A DNA stretch of 64,000 nt from Pseudomonas sp. NKUCC02_KPG (GTDB taxonomy: Bacteria; Pseudomonadota; Gammaproteobacteria; Pseudomonadales; Pseudomonadaceae). The notes under the pieces are model-generated. The model searched no databases and was not told the DNA's origin. It worked only from the letters and a program-made list of their open reading frames with translations. This document shows, piece by piece, positions 50,598 to 59,816 of this stretch (the first letter of the stretch is position 1; the number at the start of each line of letters is the position of its first letter). The stretch covers positions 186,001 to 250,000 of the forward strand of contig NZ_JAHKRC010000002.1 of NCBI RefSeq assembly GCF_019345465.1. The letters are read 5' to 3'. Both the position numbers and the translations under genes were made by a program.

Positions 50598-51867
50598 GCC
50601 AGATCCAGTATTCGCGCTCATCGACTGCAACAGCTTCTATGCCAGCTGTGAGCGTGTGTTTCGTCCCGATCTGGCCAAAGTGCCCATCGTGGTGCTGAGT
50701 AACAATGACGGCTGCGTGATTGCTAGCAGCTATGACGCCAAGCCCCACGTGAAAATGGGGGAGCCGTATTTCCAGATAAAGCATCGCCTGGAGAAGTTGG
50801 GCATTGTCGCCTTCTCATCGAACTATGCGCTGTATGGCGACATGAGCGAGCGGGTTATGAGCTTGATCGAAGCGATGGTCCCGGCGGTGGAGGTCTATAG
50901 CATCGATGAGTCATTCGCTGACCTGACCGGCATAGCTGACGTTTCGGCTATGGGCCGGAAAACACGCAGCCGCATATTTCAATGTACCGGCATCCCGGTA
51001 GGTGTCGGGATCGCTCATACCAAAACGTTGGCCAAACTTGCCAATCACACTGCGAAGCGATTGCAGGCCCAAACCGGCGGGGTAGTGAATCTTTGCGGGG
51101 ACTTCGAGCGCGACTGGGTGCTGCGCAATACAGCTGTGTCTGAGGTGTGGGGAGTAGGGCGGCGAATGACCGTGCACCTTGAAGCGATGGGCATTCGTAC
51201 CGCCATGGACCTGGCAAAGGCTGACCCGTGGACGCTGCGCAAGAAATTCAGCATCGTTATTGAGAAAACTGCTCGCGAATTGGCCGGGACAGCTTGCCTT
51301 GAGCTGGACGAGCCAGATCCGCCAAAGCAGGAAATCTGTTGTAGCCGCATGTTCGGCAAACGACTGACTGAGCTGGCACCAATAAAAGAGGCAGTGGCCA
51401 CCTACATGATGCGCGCCTCGGAAAAGCTGAAAGTTCAGAAGTCATACTGCAAAAAGGTTCGGGTCAGTATACGCACCGGCATGTTCAATCCTGATGAAGC
51501 CAAATACGCCAAGGGAGTGGTAGTAACACTGCCATACCCAACAGACGATGTACGTTTGCTGACAAGGGCAGCAGTGGATGCACTAGACCATGTGTTTCAA
51601 CCCGGATTTAAATACAGCAAGGCAGTGATCCTGCTGCTGGACCTTCGACAGCCTGGTGAGTTTTCGGACGATCTGTTTGCGGTAATTCAGCCGGCAGAAG
51701 CATCCCGTGTGATGGCAGTCCTTGATGAAATCAATGGTCGCTGGGGAAGGGGGACGCTGCGTGCAGCGAGTGTGCCGAGCAACCCCGAATGGGGGATGAG
51801 GCGTGAAATGATGAGTCAGAGCTATACAACACAAATACAGCAGCTGTGGCAGGTGTCTTGTAGGTAG
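50587..51867 (+). CDS. umuC: UmuC-like (RulB-like) Y-family DNA polymerase
   Basis: 426 residues. Catalytic acidic residues: Asp13 in [14 protein letters not shown] and Asp107-Glu108 in [13 protein letters not shown]. The little-finger region and the C-terminal ERRG-type tail ([13 protein letters not shown]) are present, so it is full length. As the catalytic part of an error-prone polymerase it would give UV tolerance and raised mutation rate to the host. No insertion is visible in this copy. Confidence 0.95.
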   Translation: MAIKPDPVFALIDCNSFYASCERVFRPDLAKVPIVVLSNNDGCVIASSYDAKPHVKMGEPYFQIKHRLEKLGIVAFSSNYALYGDMSERVMSLIEAMVPAVEVYSIDESFADLTGIADVSAMGRKTRSRIFQCTGIPVGVGIAHTKTLAKLANHTAKRLQAQTGGVVNLCGDFERDWVLRNTAVSEVWGVGRRMTVHLEAMGIRTAMDLAKADPWTLRKKFSIVIEKTARELAGTACLELDEPDPPKQEICCSRMFGKRLTELAPIKEAVATYMMRASEKLKVQKSYCKKVRVSIRTGMFNPDEAKYAKGVVVTLPYPTDDVRLLTRAAVDALDHVFQPGFKYSKAVILLLDLRQPGEFSDDLFAVIQPAEASRVMAVLDEINGRWGRGTLRAASVPSNPEWGMRREMMSQSYTTQIQQLWQVSCR

Positions 51868-52210
51868 CGAAGGTGACTTTTCGGTCGCTGGACGCAAAGA
51901 GAGGGAATGTATAGTCGGAGGTTAAGGGGGGGCGACTTACCGTCAGCAAACAGCCAAAGGCTTCCGCTCGCGGCAAGCGGTTCTTGAAAAATACGAGGCC
52001 GAGATTGAAATCCGTTGTTTCAGCAGAGGTTGTCAAACCTGATTTAACATCGGCCCGCCTTAAAAAGGTGGTTTCACAGGACAAAAATCACAGTCACTCA
52101 AAAACAAAGCCGCGCAAGCTGAGTCTTTAGCTTGAAGGTGTTCAAAAATCATCTGAATGTACTAATGTGCTACGATTTTGCCACTACGATCCTTGGTTTT
52201 TAGGCATCAA
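51868..52210. other. gap before the Detocs-like operon, no gene seen
   Basis: No open frame with a ribosome-binding site is visible. The composition changes here from GC-moderate (umuC side) to AT-rich, marking a boundary between two cargo modules. No strong promoter match for the following operon could be placed with confidence. Confidence 0.4.
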
Positions 52211-55200
52211 ATGAGCGCTCAAAAAAAATTAAAAGGCAAAAAGTTTTCGATTGACGTATCTATACTAGCCTTGAGAAGGGAGGAGACACCTGCTCGCAAC
52301 GCTAATCGGATTATGCGTGAGATTCAGAAACTAGGCCATGCGAATGAGTACGACTTAATATTTAAGCTCGGAGCGCATGTGCGTCTTCCAGATACTCTCA
52401 ACCCTGTTTTTAGTGGTGGGGTAGATTATTACAATTCATTCACCTTTGGTGAGCATCTAAGCGATGACGTCTTTATTTATTGGATGTTAGGGCTATTTGA
52501 AAAGAATCGCGAACTGCTGCGCAAGTTTCTAGGCGCTCAAGAGAAAATCAGTAATTACATCTTGCGAAGTATGCCGAATGAAATAATTTCTGAGCTTGAT
52601 GCTCTGGATGAGTTGTGCAAAAGTTGGTGGTCAATATCTACTAGAGTACATGTTACTAAAGAGCTTAAAAAAGAAGATACTAAAGCATACCTATCTAGTC
52701 TGCCTGAGAAGTTTCCACTTGCGGATGTGACTCCATCGGTTTTAAGATTGCAGTTGATTTCAGAAGGCAATGCAATTAGTGTTTTTTTGAATAATATTCG
52801 CAATCGCCTAGCAGAATATCGTACTTCAGGTTTGCAGGATATAATAAGGCATGGCGATACTGAGTCTTGCCGTTACCTCTACAACTACCTCGATCCTGAA
52901 AGAAATGTTGAGCTGTCGTGCATTAAAGACCACTCTCACGAATCAATTATTGATCAATATGTTTTGTTAAAAGAAGTGGTTTTAGAGCTGGCCGTTACAG
53001 ACTCAGTACCCTTGCATCTTATTCGAAAAATCCAAGATTTAGCACTTTCTGTCGGCGATGAGGAGTTAGGGTGTGTTGTCAGCCCTGATGCGTCAATAGC
53101 ACCAGAGGTTTTGAGTGTGATTGATTCATATACACTTGGCGATTATAAAGACGTAATAACCCAGGTGGAAAACTTACTGTTAACAGAGAATCCGTGTCTG
53201 TTCGGGCTTATAGAAGTATATGCAAAATCAAAAATCTATCTTAAATCTCCGCATGAAAGAAAAAATCTCTTTGAGATTTTGGCCGCTGACTTGTCAGTCA
53301 TTATGCAATGCGAAAACACCATTGTCGAAAAAATAGAGAACATAACTAGACTCTCAGTTAAGTTTAAAACGGAGCGTTGGGCAAAATCACTATCATTTCA
53401 TCTTTTATCCATTCTTGAGGAAGTAACCGCACCTGACGCTGTGGAGCGGTCGCGCCTTGAAACAAGAGCACTCGGAAGAAAAAATACTCCTAAAGCAGCG
53501 TTTGGTATGAGTGCCGGACACCTAATTGATCCTAAAAGAATCGAGCTGTTACCTAGTTACCGCGCGGCTAAATATTTCCCAGATGACTCTATAGGTGACG
53601 AAATTGATGAGGCAAAATTCCCAGTCAAATCAGATTTTCTAAAACTTCGTGCAACTACTCTTTTAGATTCAGGTAAAACACTTGATGCTATTTCCTTCGC
53701 AGTTGACGAATACCATAAAAACTATCTAAGTTTCTATCATCTACCGTTTACAAAGATGTGTAAGATCATAGATGAGGTAGAAAAGGAGAGTTTCGAAGAT
53801 AGGATTTTATGCTTAATAGCGTTAGATATATTTTCGAAAGAGCTGGCCGCAACTTTTGAAGAGACCAAAACAGAGTTGTTTGAGGATTTTGCACTATTGG
53901 CAAAAACTCATAGGATCTCAAAAATATATGAAAAGAAAAGTTTGACAAGGAATGAAGTCTATTTTCTGCACCAGATTTGCATTCCGTCTCAACTTGATAA
54001 TCTGTTTCAATACAAAACTAACGATGAGGTTGTTCATGAGCGTGTTGCAATTATAGATCTTTTGATCGACGCTGTGCCGAGCATGGAAAAACAGTTGCGG
54101 CTAGAACGTGATAATGTATTGGAGTCTCTTTTTGTAGAAAAACTAAGGGCGAAGATTGAGTCAGGTAAATTGTTCGTCGATGTTCATGAGATCGAATCAC
54201 AACGTAAGCATGTTTACAGTGCGCTTTTTGCACAGGCTAAGTCTATTCCTGGCGGTGTAGTACTCGCGCCTGTAGGAAATGTATCAGATCTTGAAATTTC
54301 CAAGGATTTTTTTAAAATATCTGATACCAATGCAATAGCATCTACTGAAAAAACAGACGTGCTATACAAAATATTTATTACTGCAATTGATGATTTCGCG
54401 CTAAATGAGAGCTATGGGCTTGATAAATATTTGAGTGCGGAAATCAGGCATATAGTTTTTGAGGCGCAATTAAGGGCCTGTTTTGAAAAAACAAAGCTAG
54501 TAACCGTTCAAAAGAACGGTGAGTATAATAAGAATATTTACTGGTTAAACTTTTATAATTATATTCAGCCCGGCCTTACGGGTCAGATAGATGGTATTCT
54601 TCAAGAGTTTTCTCAGAAAATTGACGCACTTCTTGAGCTGACTAATGAGCAATTTAGAGTTGATAGCGGGCTCGACGGTTCGGGTGGTATTTTTGATTTT
54701 AAGCCATACCATAAACGGTTAGTAAAGCTTTCACACATAATTCATGACTCTTCTAACGCTAATGTTTTTTTTAAAAGCCTTCTTGAGTTTATGTGGGAAA
54801 TTGCAGGTGAAAGTGCCCGTCGCGCTCAACTGCTGATTGCTAATGATTTAGCTGGTGATGTGAACGAATTGATCATGGGGCTGGAGGAGCAAATATCGCA
54901 AGCTAAAGGTGGCATAGCGATGATGGACCTGATGCAAGAAATTAAAAATGCACGCTCCATGTTCACTAAACAGATTGAAGTCGTAACTAACTGGTTTAAA
55001 TTCGTCGGGGATCAGAGTGCTGAAAGCTTTGAACGACTGGGTGTTGTAATCGAGGCTTCCGTATCTTCTTTTGAATCAATTTATGGTCATGGTGATTGCT
55101 CGGTGCAGTTTACTCAAGCCAAGAGCTCTCTATTGTTATCATATCGTGAAGCTCGATCGCTTTTTATAGCAATATTTACAGCGTTAGAAAATGCTTACAA

Positions 55201-55519
55201 GTATGGCGTAGAGCAGTCTCCTATTGTTATGCAGCATGAAGTTACCTCCACGGGTAACGCCATTTATATAAGAAATAATGTTTCTGAGATATCAGCTCCA
55301 GAACTCCCAGAAACAATCCGTCTACAAAAATCAAAATGGACTCCTGATTATCTGTCGTTAAATAGACAAGAAGGCGGGGCGGGACTCTATAAAATCTTCA
55401 GCATTCTCACCAATTCCTCTCCAGGGTTTGATTTCGATATTGAATCTGAGAGGAATCAGTTTGTTGCAATAATGAGATTAAGAAATGAATATTTTGGTGA
55501 TAGAAGACAACTCCCTTAA
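52211..55519 (+). CDS. dtcA: DtcA-like sensor histidine kinase (Detocs family)
   Basis: 1102 residues from MSAQKKLKGKKFSIDVSILA; a TTG at 52178 is less likely. The first ~800 residues are helical repeats of unclear type, with no membrane segment, fitting a cytosolic sensor. The C-terminus is a GHKL ATPase: N box IFTALENAYKYG, a degenerate G1 region (IYIRNNVSEIS) and G2 box GGAGLYKIFSIL. The phosphoacceptor His is not obvious; LSHIIHDSSN is the best candidate. Large cytosolic kinase followed by two overlapping receiver genes is the Detocs layout. AT-rich. Confidence 0.75.
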   Translation: MSAQKKLKGKKFSIDVSILALRREETPARNANRIMREIQKLGHANEYDLIFKLGAHVRLPDTLNPVFSGGVDYYNSFTFGEHLSDDVFIYWMLGLFEKNRELLRKFLGAQEKISNYILRSMPNEIISELDALDELCKSWWSISTRVHVTKELKKEDTKAYLSSLPEKFPLADVTPSVLRLQLISEGNAISVFLNNIRNRLAEYRTSGLQDIIRHGDTESCRYLYNYLDPERNVELSCIKDHSHESIIDQYVLLKEVVLELAVTDSVPLHLIRKIQDLALSVGDEELGCVVSPDASIAPEVLSVIDSYTLGDYKDVITQVENLLLTENPCLFGLIEVYAKSKIYLKSPHERKNLFEILAADLSVIMQCENTIVEKIENITRLSVKFKTERWAKSLSFHLLSILEEVTAPDAVERSRLETRALGRKNTPKAAFGMSAGHLIDPKRIELLPSYRAAKYFPDDSIGDEIDEAKFPVKSDFLKLRATTLLDSGKTLDAISFAVDEYHKNYLSFYHLPFTKMCKIIDEVEKESFEDRILCLIALDIFSKELAATFEETKTELFEDFALLAKTHRISKIYEKKSLTRNEVYFLHQICIPSQLDNLFQYKTNDEVVHERVAIIDLLIDAVPSMEKQLRLERDNVLESLFVEKLRAKIESGKLFVDVHEIESQRKHVYSALFAQAKSIPGGVVLAPVGNVSDLEISKDFFKISDTNAIASTEKTDVLYKIFITAIDDFALNESYGLDKYLSAEIRHIVFEAQLRACFEKTKLVTVQKNGEYNKNIYWLNFYNYIQPGLTGQIDGILQEFSQKIDALLELTNEQFRVDSGLDGSGGIFDFKPYHKRLVKLSHIIHDSSNANVFFKSLLEFMWEIAGESARRAQLLIANDLAGDVNELIMGLEEQISQAKGGIAMMDLMQEIKNARSMFTKQIEVVTNWFKFVGDQSAESFERLGVVIEASVSSFESIYGHGDCSVQFTQAKSSLLLSYREARSLFIAIFTALENAYKYGVEQSPIVMQHEVTSTGNAIYIRNNVSEISAPELPETIRLQKSKWTPDYLSLNRQEGGAGLYKIFSILTNSSPGFDFDIESERNQFVAIMRLRNEYFGDRRQLP

Positions 55520-55931
55520 AAGGGAGAAGATTATTGAGTACCTTAGAAGCTACAGCCATATAGTGGTTTCTGAGGCAGCCTCCTATAACTCTGGTTTAAC
55601 CTTAGCCCATGAGTGCTCCTTTGATTTTCTCATTGTGGACATGAGCATGCCTACTTTTGATCGAAACGAGCAGACTCAGGGAGGGCGCTTTAGAGCTCTT
55701 GGAGGCAAGGAGATTGTTAACAAACTGGCCAAGATACAAAAACTGCCACCTTTTGTCATTTTGACAGGGTATAAGGACTTCAGTGTGGGTACTCAAAGCT
55801 TAAGTATTGAGCAAATAAATGACCTTTTGGGTTCGCTGGGGAATTCCTATTTGGGGTGTATTTTATTTGAGTCTAGCGATAACTCGTGGCAAGAAGAACT
55901 TGGACGAGTAATGGGGAAGCTGGGATGCTAA
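55485..55931 (+). CDS. dtcB: DtcB-like stand-alone receiver
   Basis: 148 residues, a single receiver domain: acidic pair Glu7-Asp8 (VIEDNSLKR), phosphoacceptor Asp52 (IVDMSMP) and Thr94 (ILTGYKDF). The conserved Lys of the fifth strand is missing (CILFESSDN). In Detocs the DtcB receiver acts as a phosphate sink that guards against accidental triggering, which suits a receiver with no output domain. Overlaps dtcA by 35 bp. Confidence 0.75.
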   Translation: MNILVIEDNSLKREKIIEYLRSYSHIVVSEAASYNSGLTLAHECSFDFLIVDMSMPTFDRNEQTQGGRFRALGGKEIVNKLAKIQKLPPFVILTGYKDFSVGTQSLSIEQINDLLGSLGNSYLGCILFESSDNSWQEELGRVMGKLGC

Positions 55932-57106
55932 AGGTATTGTTTGTTGATGATTCTAAGCCAAGAATTGCGCTTGTAGAAAAAAAATTAAAAGCATCAGGGT
56001 TAATTAATCATATAACATTTATCGTTAGTGAAAGCGCCGACTCTGCTCGATCCGAGCTATTAGAACCAATAGACTTTATGGTACTGGACGTCCTACTACC
56101 TAAAAAAGATAGAGGTACCCCCGAAGCTAAAAACAGTCTAGAACTCTTGAGCGATCTTGAGAGTTCAGCAAAGCCTTTCATTAGGCCTAAGATGATCGTT
56201 GGGCTCACCGCTGACATTGAAAGGCTTAAAACACATCAAGGAACATTTCTTAATGCTGCATCTATAGTTTTGGATGGCAGTCTAAACTCACAAGACTGGC
56301 TAGATCAATTAGTCAGTCAAGTGCAAATTCATGTTGAAGCAGCACAAAAATCTGAACGTCTTATAAAAGATCAGATATTGATTACGGTTCATGGGATTAG
56401 GACTTACGGTGCTTGGCAAGCTGAGTTAGCAACTGAAGTTAAAAAATACTCTAGGACCTTTGATATTCTACAAGTAAAATATGAATATGTGGATTTATTG
56501 TATTTCTACTTTCCTAAGAGTAGAGAAAGGCGCGCTAAAGAACTCGCGGTTAGATTGGCGGCACTTATCAAACAGCATCAAGGTAAGAGAATATCAATCG
56601 TAGCACATAGTTTTGGATCGGTGATTCTCTCCCGTGCTTTTGAAATGCTACCCGAAGAGTGTCGCGTGAGTACTGTAATAATTTGCGGCTCCCCATTATC
56701 TGAATCCGACTCTATTGATCATATAGTTAAAATGACAGATCAAACAATAAATGAATGTGGAACAAGTGATACGGTTCTTTTGTTATCAAAACTTTTCGTA
56801 CCAGGTTTGGGTTATGCGGGGCGAGCAGGCTTTTATCGAGAAAGCACACCAAATTTCGTTAATAGGTACTTTAAAGGAGGGCATAGCTTGTACTTTAAAA
56901 AAGACCGTTCAGGTGAAAGCTTCTCAAGTAGATTTTGGACATCCACACTAGCGGGTCAAAATCCTACAGTAGCTATTGATGAACGCCCAGAACCTGTATT
57001 TAAAGATTTTACTAATGTGTTAATTCGATTGCTATCTAAGCAATGGTGTTTGGTTTTTCTAGGTGCACTCGTTATTTTCTTTGGTTCTTATTACACATTG
57101 ATATAA
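55925..57106 (+). CDS. dtcC: DtcC-like effector: receiver + alpha/beta hydrolase + membrane helix
   Basis: 393 residues starting at ATG 55925, overlapping dtcB by seven bases. Residues 1-130: receiver with Asp8-Asp9, phosphoacceptor Asp55 (FMVLDVLLPK) and Thr95. Residues 150-330: alpha/beta hydrolase with HG oxyanion motif (ILITVHGIRTYG), nucleophile elbow VAHSFGS (Ser229, with Ala in the first Gly position) and His320 (GGHSLYF). A C-terminal helix (WCLVFLGALVIFFGSYYTLI) may anchor it in the membrane. Known Detocs effectors include an ATP-cleaving PNP domain; this hydrolase form could attack lipids or another ester. Confidence 0.78.
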   Translation: MLKVLFVDDSKPRIALVEKKLKASGLINHITFIVSESADSARSELLEPIDFMVLDVLLPKKDRGTPEAKNSLELLSDLESSAKPFIRPKMIVGLTADIERLKTHQGTFLNAASIVLDGSLNSQDWLDQLVSQVQIHVEAAQKSERLIKDQILITVHGIRTYGAWQAELATEVKKYSRTFDILQVKYEYVDLLYFYFPKSRERRAKELAVRLAALIKQHQGKRISIVAHSFGSVILSRAFEMLPEECRVSTVIICGSPLSESDSIDHIVKMTDQTINECGTSDTVLLLSKLFVPGLGYAGRAGFYRESTPNFVNRYFKGGHSLYFKKDRSGESFSSRFWTSTLAGQNPTVAIDERPEPVFKDFTNVLIRLLSKQWCLVFLGALVIFFGSYYTLI

Positions 57107-57318
57107 TTAGGTGGAGTTTCACATAAAAATTGGAGGCGGTTTAGTTAGGCGGACTGCTAGCCCGCCACCCTCTACTGGGCGAATCTTACAAATGTGCAGG
57201 CGTTGTTCGATGTTTTTGCGTTGGTGATATATTGTATCGATTCATAGGTTCTTTGATGTCTATTCCGGTAGCTGTCTTGTTTGTAGCAGTATATTGGCTG
57301 TGCTATGGAATGTTGGGG

Positions 57319-57876
57319 TCATTTGTAGCTATACGTATCATCAAGACGAACCTTGTGAATAATTATTTTTCTTCTCGATTTTGTAAGCTGTTCAAATGAC
57401 AGTTGTATGGCGTTGTGGGCTTGGATACTGCCTTGTCGTGCATCCGTCATAAGCCACGATTCAATTATTGGGAGGTCTTTTGGATTGCCAGCTCCTTTTT
57501 TTAGGGCGGCTAGTAGTTCCCAGTATTGATTTGAATAGCCTTGAACGTTTTTTAACGCTCTTTTGATATCGAAAGCTATCAAATTAAGTTGAGGTATTTT
57601 TGTCGAAAGTTCTTTAAGCACGTATTCGAGGTCGCTAATATCGTCATCATTAATTGAAATTCCTAGTGATAAATGACTGGAGAGACTTGGTTGAGCACTT
57701 AGCTTTCGAAGCACACTTCGTAGGCGACGGCAATAAAATATCATTAGCTCCGCAGATTCTTTTTTTCGGCGCGACTCTTCAGATATTTTCAAATACCATT
57801 GTATAGCACCACTTGAAACTACTCCGATGATTGCTGCAGTTGCACCAACTAATGCGCCCTGTACTGCAGGTTCCAT
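57319..57876 (-). CDS. membrane-anchored hypothetical protein
   Basis: 185 residues from MEPAVQGALVGATAAIIGVV; AAGGAG eight bases upstream fixes this start over an earlier Met at 57939. One N-terminal membrane helix is followed by a basic patch (KISEESRRKKESAE) and a helical cytoplasmic part. AT-rich. 150 bp downstream of the nuclease-like gene in the same direction, so the two may be an operon. Family not recognised. Confidence 0.6.
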   Translation of the reverse strand: MEPAVQGALVGATAAIIGVVSSGAIQWYLKISEESRRKKESAELMIFYCRRLRSVLRKLSAQPSLSSHLSLGISINDDDISDLEYVLKELSTKIPQLNLIAFDIKRALKNVQGYSNQYWELLAALKKGAGNPKDLPIIESWLMTDARQGSIQAHNAIQLSFEQLTKSRRKIIIHKVRLDDTYSYK

Positions 57877-58026
57877 AAATAATACTCCTTCTTGAATTAT
57901 ATGTTCTGAGGCAACAGGGTAAGTCGGTTTTCTTGCCATATATGAAAATCGCTTAAATGTTGCTCGATCCTTATTTGTGTTTGTTTTTTGTAAGTGGAGA
58001 ATAGGAAATAAACCACTTGACCGGCT

Positions 58027-58896
58027 TCAGTATGGGAATCCAAAACTACTGCTTATTGGGCCCTCCATAGATTGTCTAAAACCAACGAATCGATCGTGAT
58101 ATTCTCGGTTCTGAATGTTTGGTCGAGAGTAATAGACGTTATGAGTTACGGTATCCAGATCTGTGGGGTTTTCAGCTATCTTTGCCACGCATGAAATCTG
58201 CAGGGTCACACCGTCAAAATCGCCAGAAGCAAGATGCTTGTTGATCATTTTTTTATGACCTTCATATAGCCCTTCCAAGTGACGCTTTAGAACTGTGTGA
58301 ACTTCAAGTAAAGATTGCGCCTTGTATGGCTCTTCGAAGTAGATATGCGGTTCAAGATTTAAAGCAATAATACCAAAGCCATTTCTCGTAATCTGAGCGG
58401 ATCCTTTTTCAAGATTCGAGCTCAAATTATTAAAAGAGTTAACCGTTTTACAGGCCACGTAGTAGTTACCAAATGGTGCAGATATAACGATATCTGGTTC
58501 TCCAAGTCGAGCTTCCAATCCCCTAAGCCTAATATGTTGGAGAAAATCGAGCTCGAATATCATGTTTAGAGCATGCGATCCGCCTGGAGTGCGTGGATCT
58601 AGTGAGTTAGCCGCGATTTGGCTCAGCGAGCTTTTGAACTCTGCCTTCTCGTCTAAATCTTTCAGATTTTCATTGCACTGAATTAGTGCGAGAAATATCC
58701 GTTGAGCACGATGCACATCTACGAGTTGTTTCTCTCCTATAAATGAAGCTTTTTCAACTATTCCATCACATAAATTAATATATTTTTCTAGGTCGGAGGT
58801 GTCTGGGATCTTTTTGTTAAAGTCTTCATAAATTTTCCTAACCTTTGCAGGCAACAAAGCAATCTCGTCGTAAGTTGTTACTACTTCTGGCTCCAT
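58027..58896 (-). CDS. hypothetical protein with restriction-nuclease-like core
   Basis: 289 residues from MEPEVVTTYDEIALLPAKVR, with GGAG upstream. The middle (MIFELDFLQHIRLRGLEARL, then GEPDIVISAPFGNYYVACKT) recalls a PD-(D/E)XK core, with Asp in EPDIVI and Lys in ACKT; the usual Glu is Cys here, so catalysis is uncertain. A helical N-terminal region precedes it. It may form a cargo pair with the membrane protein downstream. Confidence 0.55.
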   Translation of the reverse strand: MEPEVVTTYDEIALLPAKVRKIYEDFNKKIPDTSDLEKYINLCDGIVEKASFIGEKQLVDVHRAQRIFLALIQCNENLKDLDEKAEFKSSLSQIAANSLDPRTPGGSHALNMIFELDFLQHIRLRGLEARLGEPDIVISAPFGNYYVACKTVNSFNNLSSNLEKGSAQITRNGFGIIALNLEPHIYFEEPYKAQSLLEVHTVLKRHLEGLYEGHKKMINKHLASGDFDGVTLQISCVAKIAENPTDLDTVTHNVYYSRPNIQNREYHDRFVGFRQSMEGPISSSFGFPY

Positions 58897-59070
58897 TTTG
58901 CACTCCAATATAGACGTCATGTCGTGAGACATCATTATGATATTACTCTAGCATGGTTATTACCTAAAATTTTTGATCATCGTGGTTGGTCGCTTTGGCG
59001 TCATAGGATATCTCGATATCCGCACACCCTTAGAGTGGAGCAGGTTCGGTGAGCGTCCGGTCTTGGCACA

Positions 59071-59227
59071 GAGTGTGTAAAAACGGTTCGTCAATAATGA
59101 GGTGTACGCCTCTGCGTTAAATCTGAGATTTATCGGCAGGTCAGCACATGTGGATTTTGCGTAGAAGCGTGATTTTCAGTCCTGCGTTGAGTACCTGACG
59201 CACTGAGAAACGTTTTTACACAACCTC
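59071..59227. mobile_element. MITE-like element or IS remnant
   Basis: TGTGTAAAAACGGTT (59074-59088) and AACGTTTTTACACA (59209-59222) form near-perfect terminal inverted repeats enclosing 120 bp with no coding capacity. GAG and CTC border the unit on its two sides. The ends look like those of IS5-type elements, so this may be a non-autonomous derivative. It lies in the 880-bp gap between two cargo genes. Confidence 0.55.
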
Positions 59228-59816
59228 GCCCGAAAGCAGACCTTCATACAGCACTGTAATTTTTTGACTGTCGGTGAAATTATCAGTCAGTAGAACGCTT
59301 TAGGAAAAGCTAAAAGATAAGATTCCGTACTGTCTTTGATCGGACGGATCGGGGGAGAGGGTTTAAGGAACACTTTCAATCAAGTCATGTTGGCTGCTTA
59401 AATTTTGCTACAGCAATACTGGTGTCAAAAGTAAGATATTGATTTATAGGGTTTTTTATCTAGATGGTTACGATCCATAATCGGGGCGATGGAGAAGCGG
59501 CGGGAGAGGGGGGGCGGGTGTGGCGCTGATGATTGGGAGCATTGGTATTTAGTAGAGAGAAGCGGGGGAGTTCATCAGGAATGAAGAGATAGACGGGTGG
59601 GAAGGTGCATCGACTTCAGGTGAGATGCGTTGCTATTTCATGACTTCCTTGTGCTCTGATAAATGAAGTCTTGAGGTGGTGGCGTTTTAATGTTATATCG
59701 CCATCAGTTTATGAAGTGGGTGGACGATAGATGTTAACGAAATCCAGTAAAGCAGACTCGACCTCGGGCTGCTTGAATTTAGCTGGGTTTGTAGGAATAT
59801 GGAATATATTTGAGCA
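59228..59816. other. gap without recognisable gene
   Basis: No open frame longer than about 60 codons with a ribosome-binding site is visible. The stretch is G-rich in places (59495-59520 has runs of G) and may be the upstream region of the membrane-protein gene at 59817 plus decayed DNA. Confidence 0.4.
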
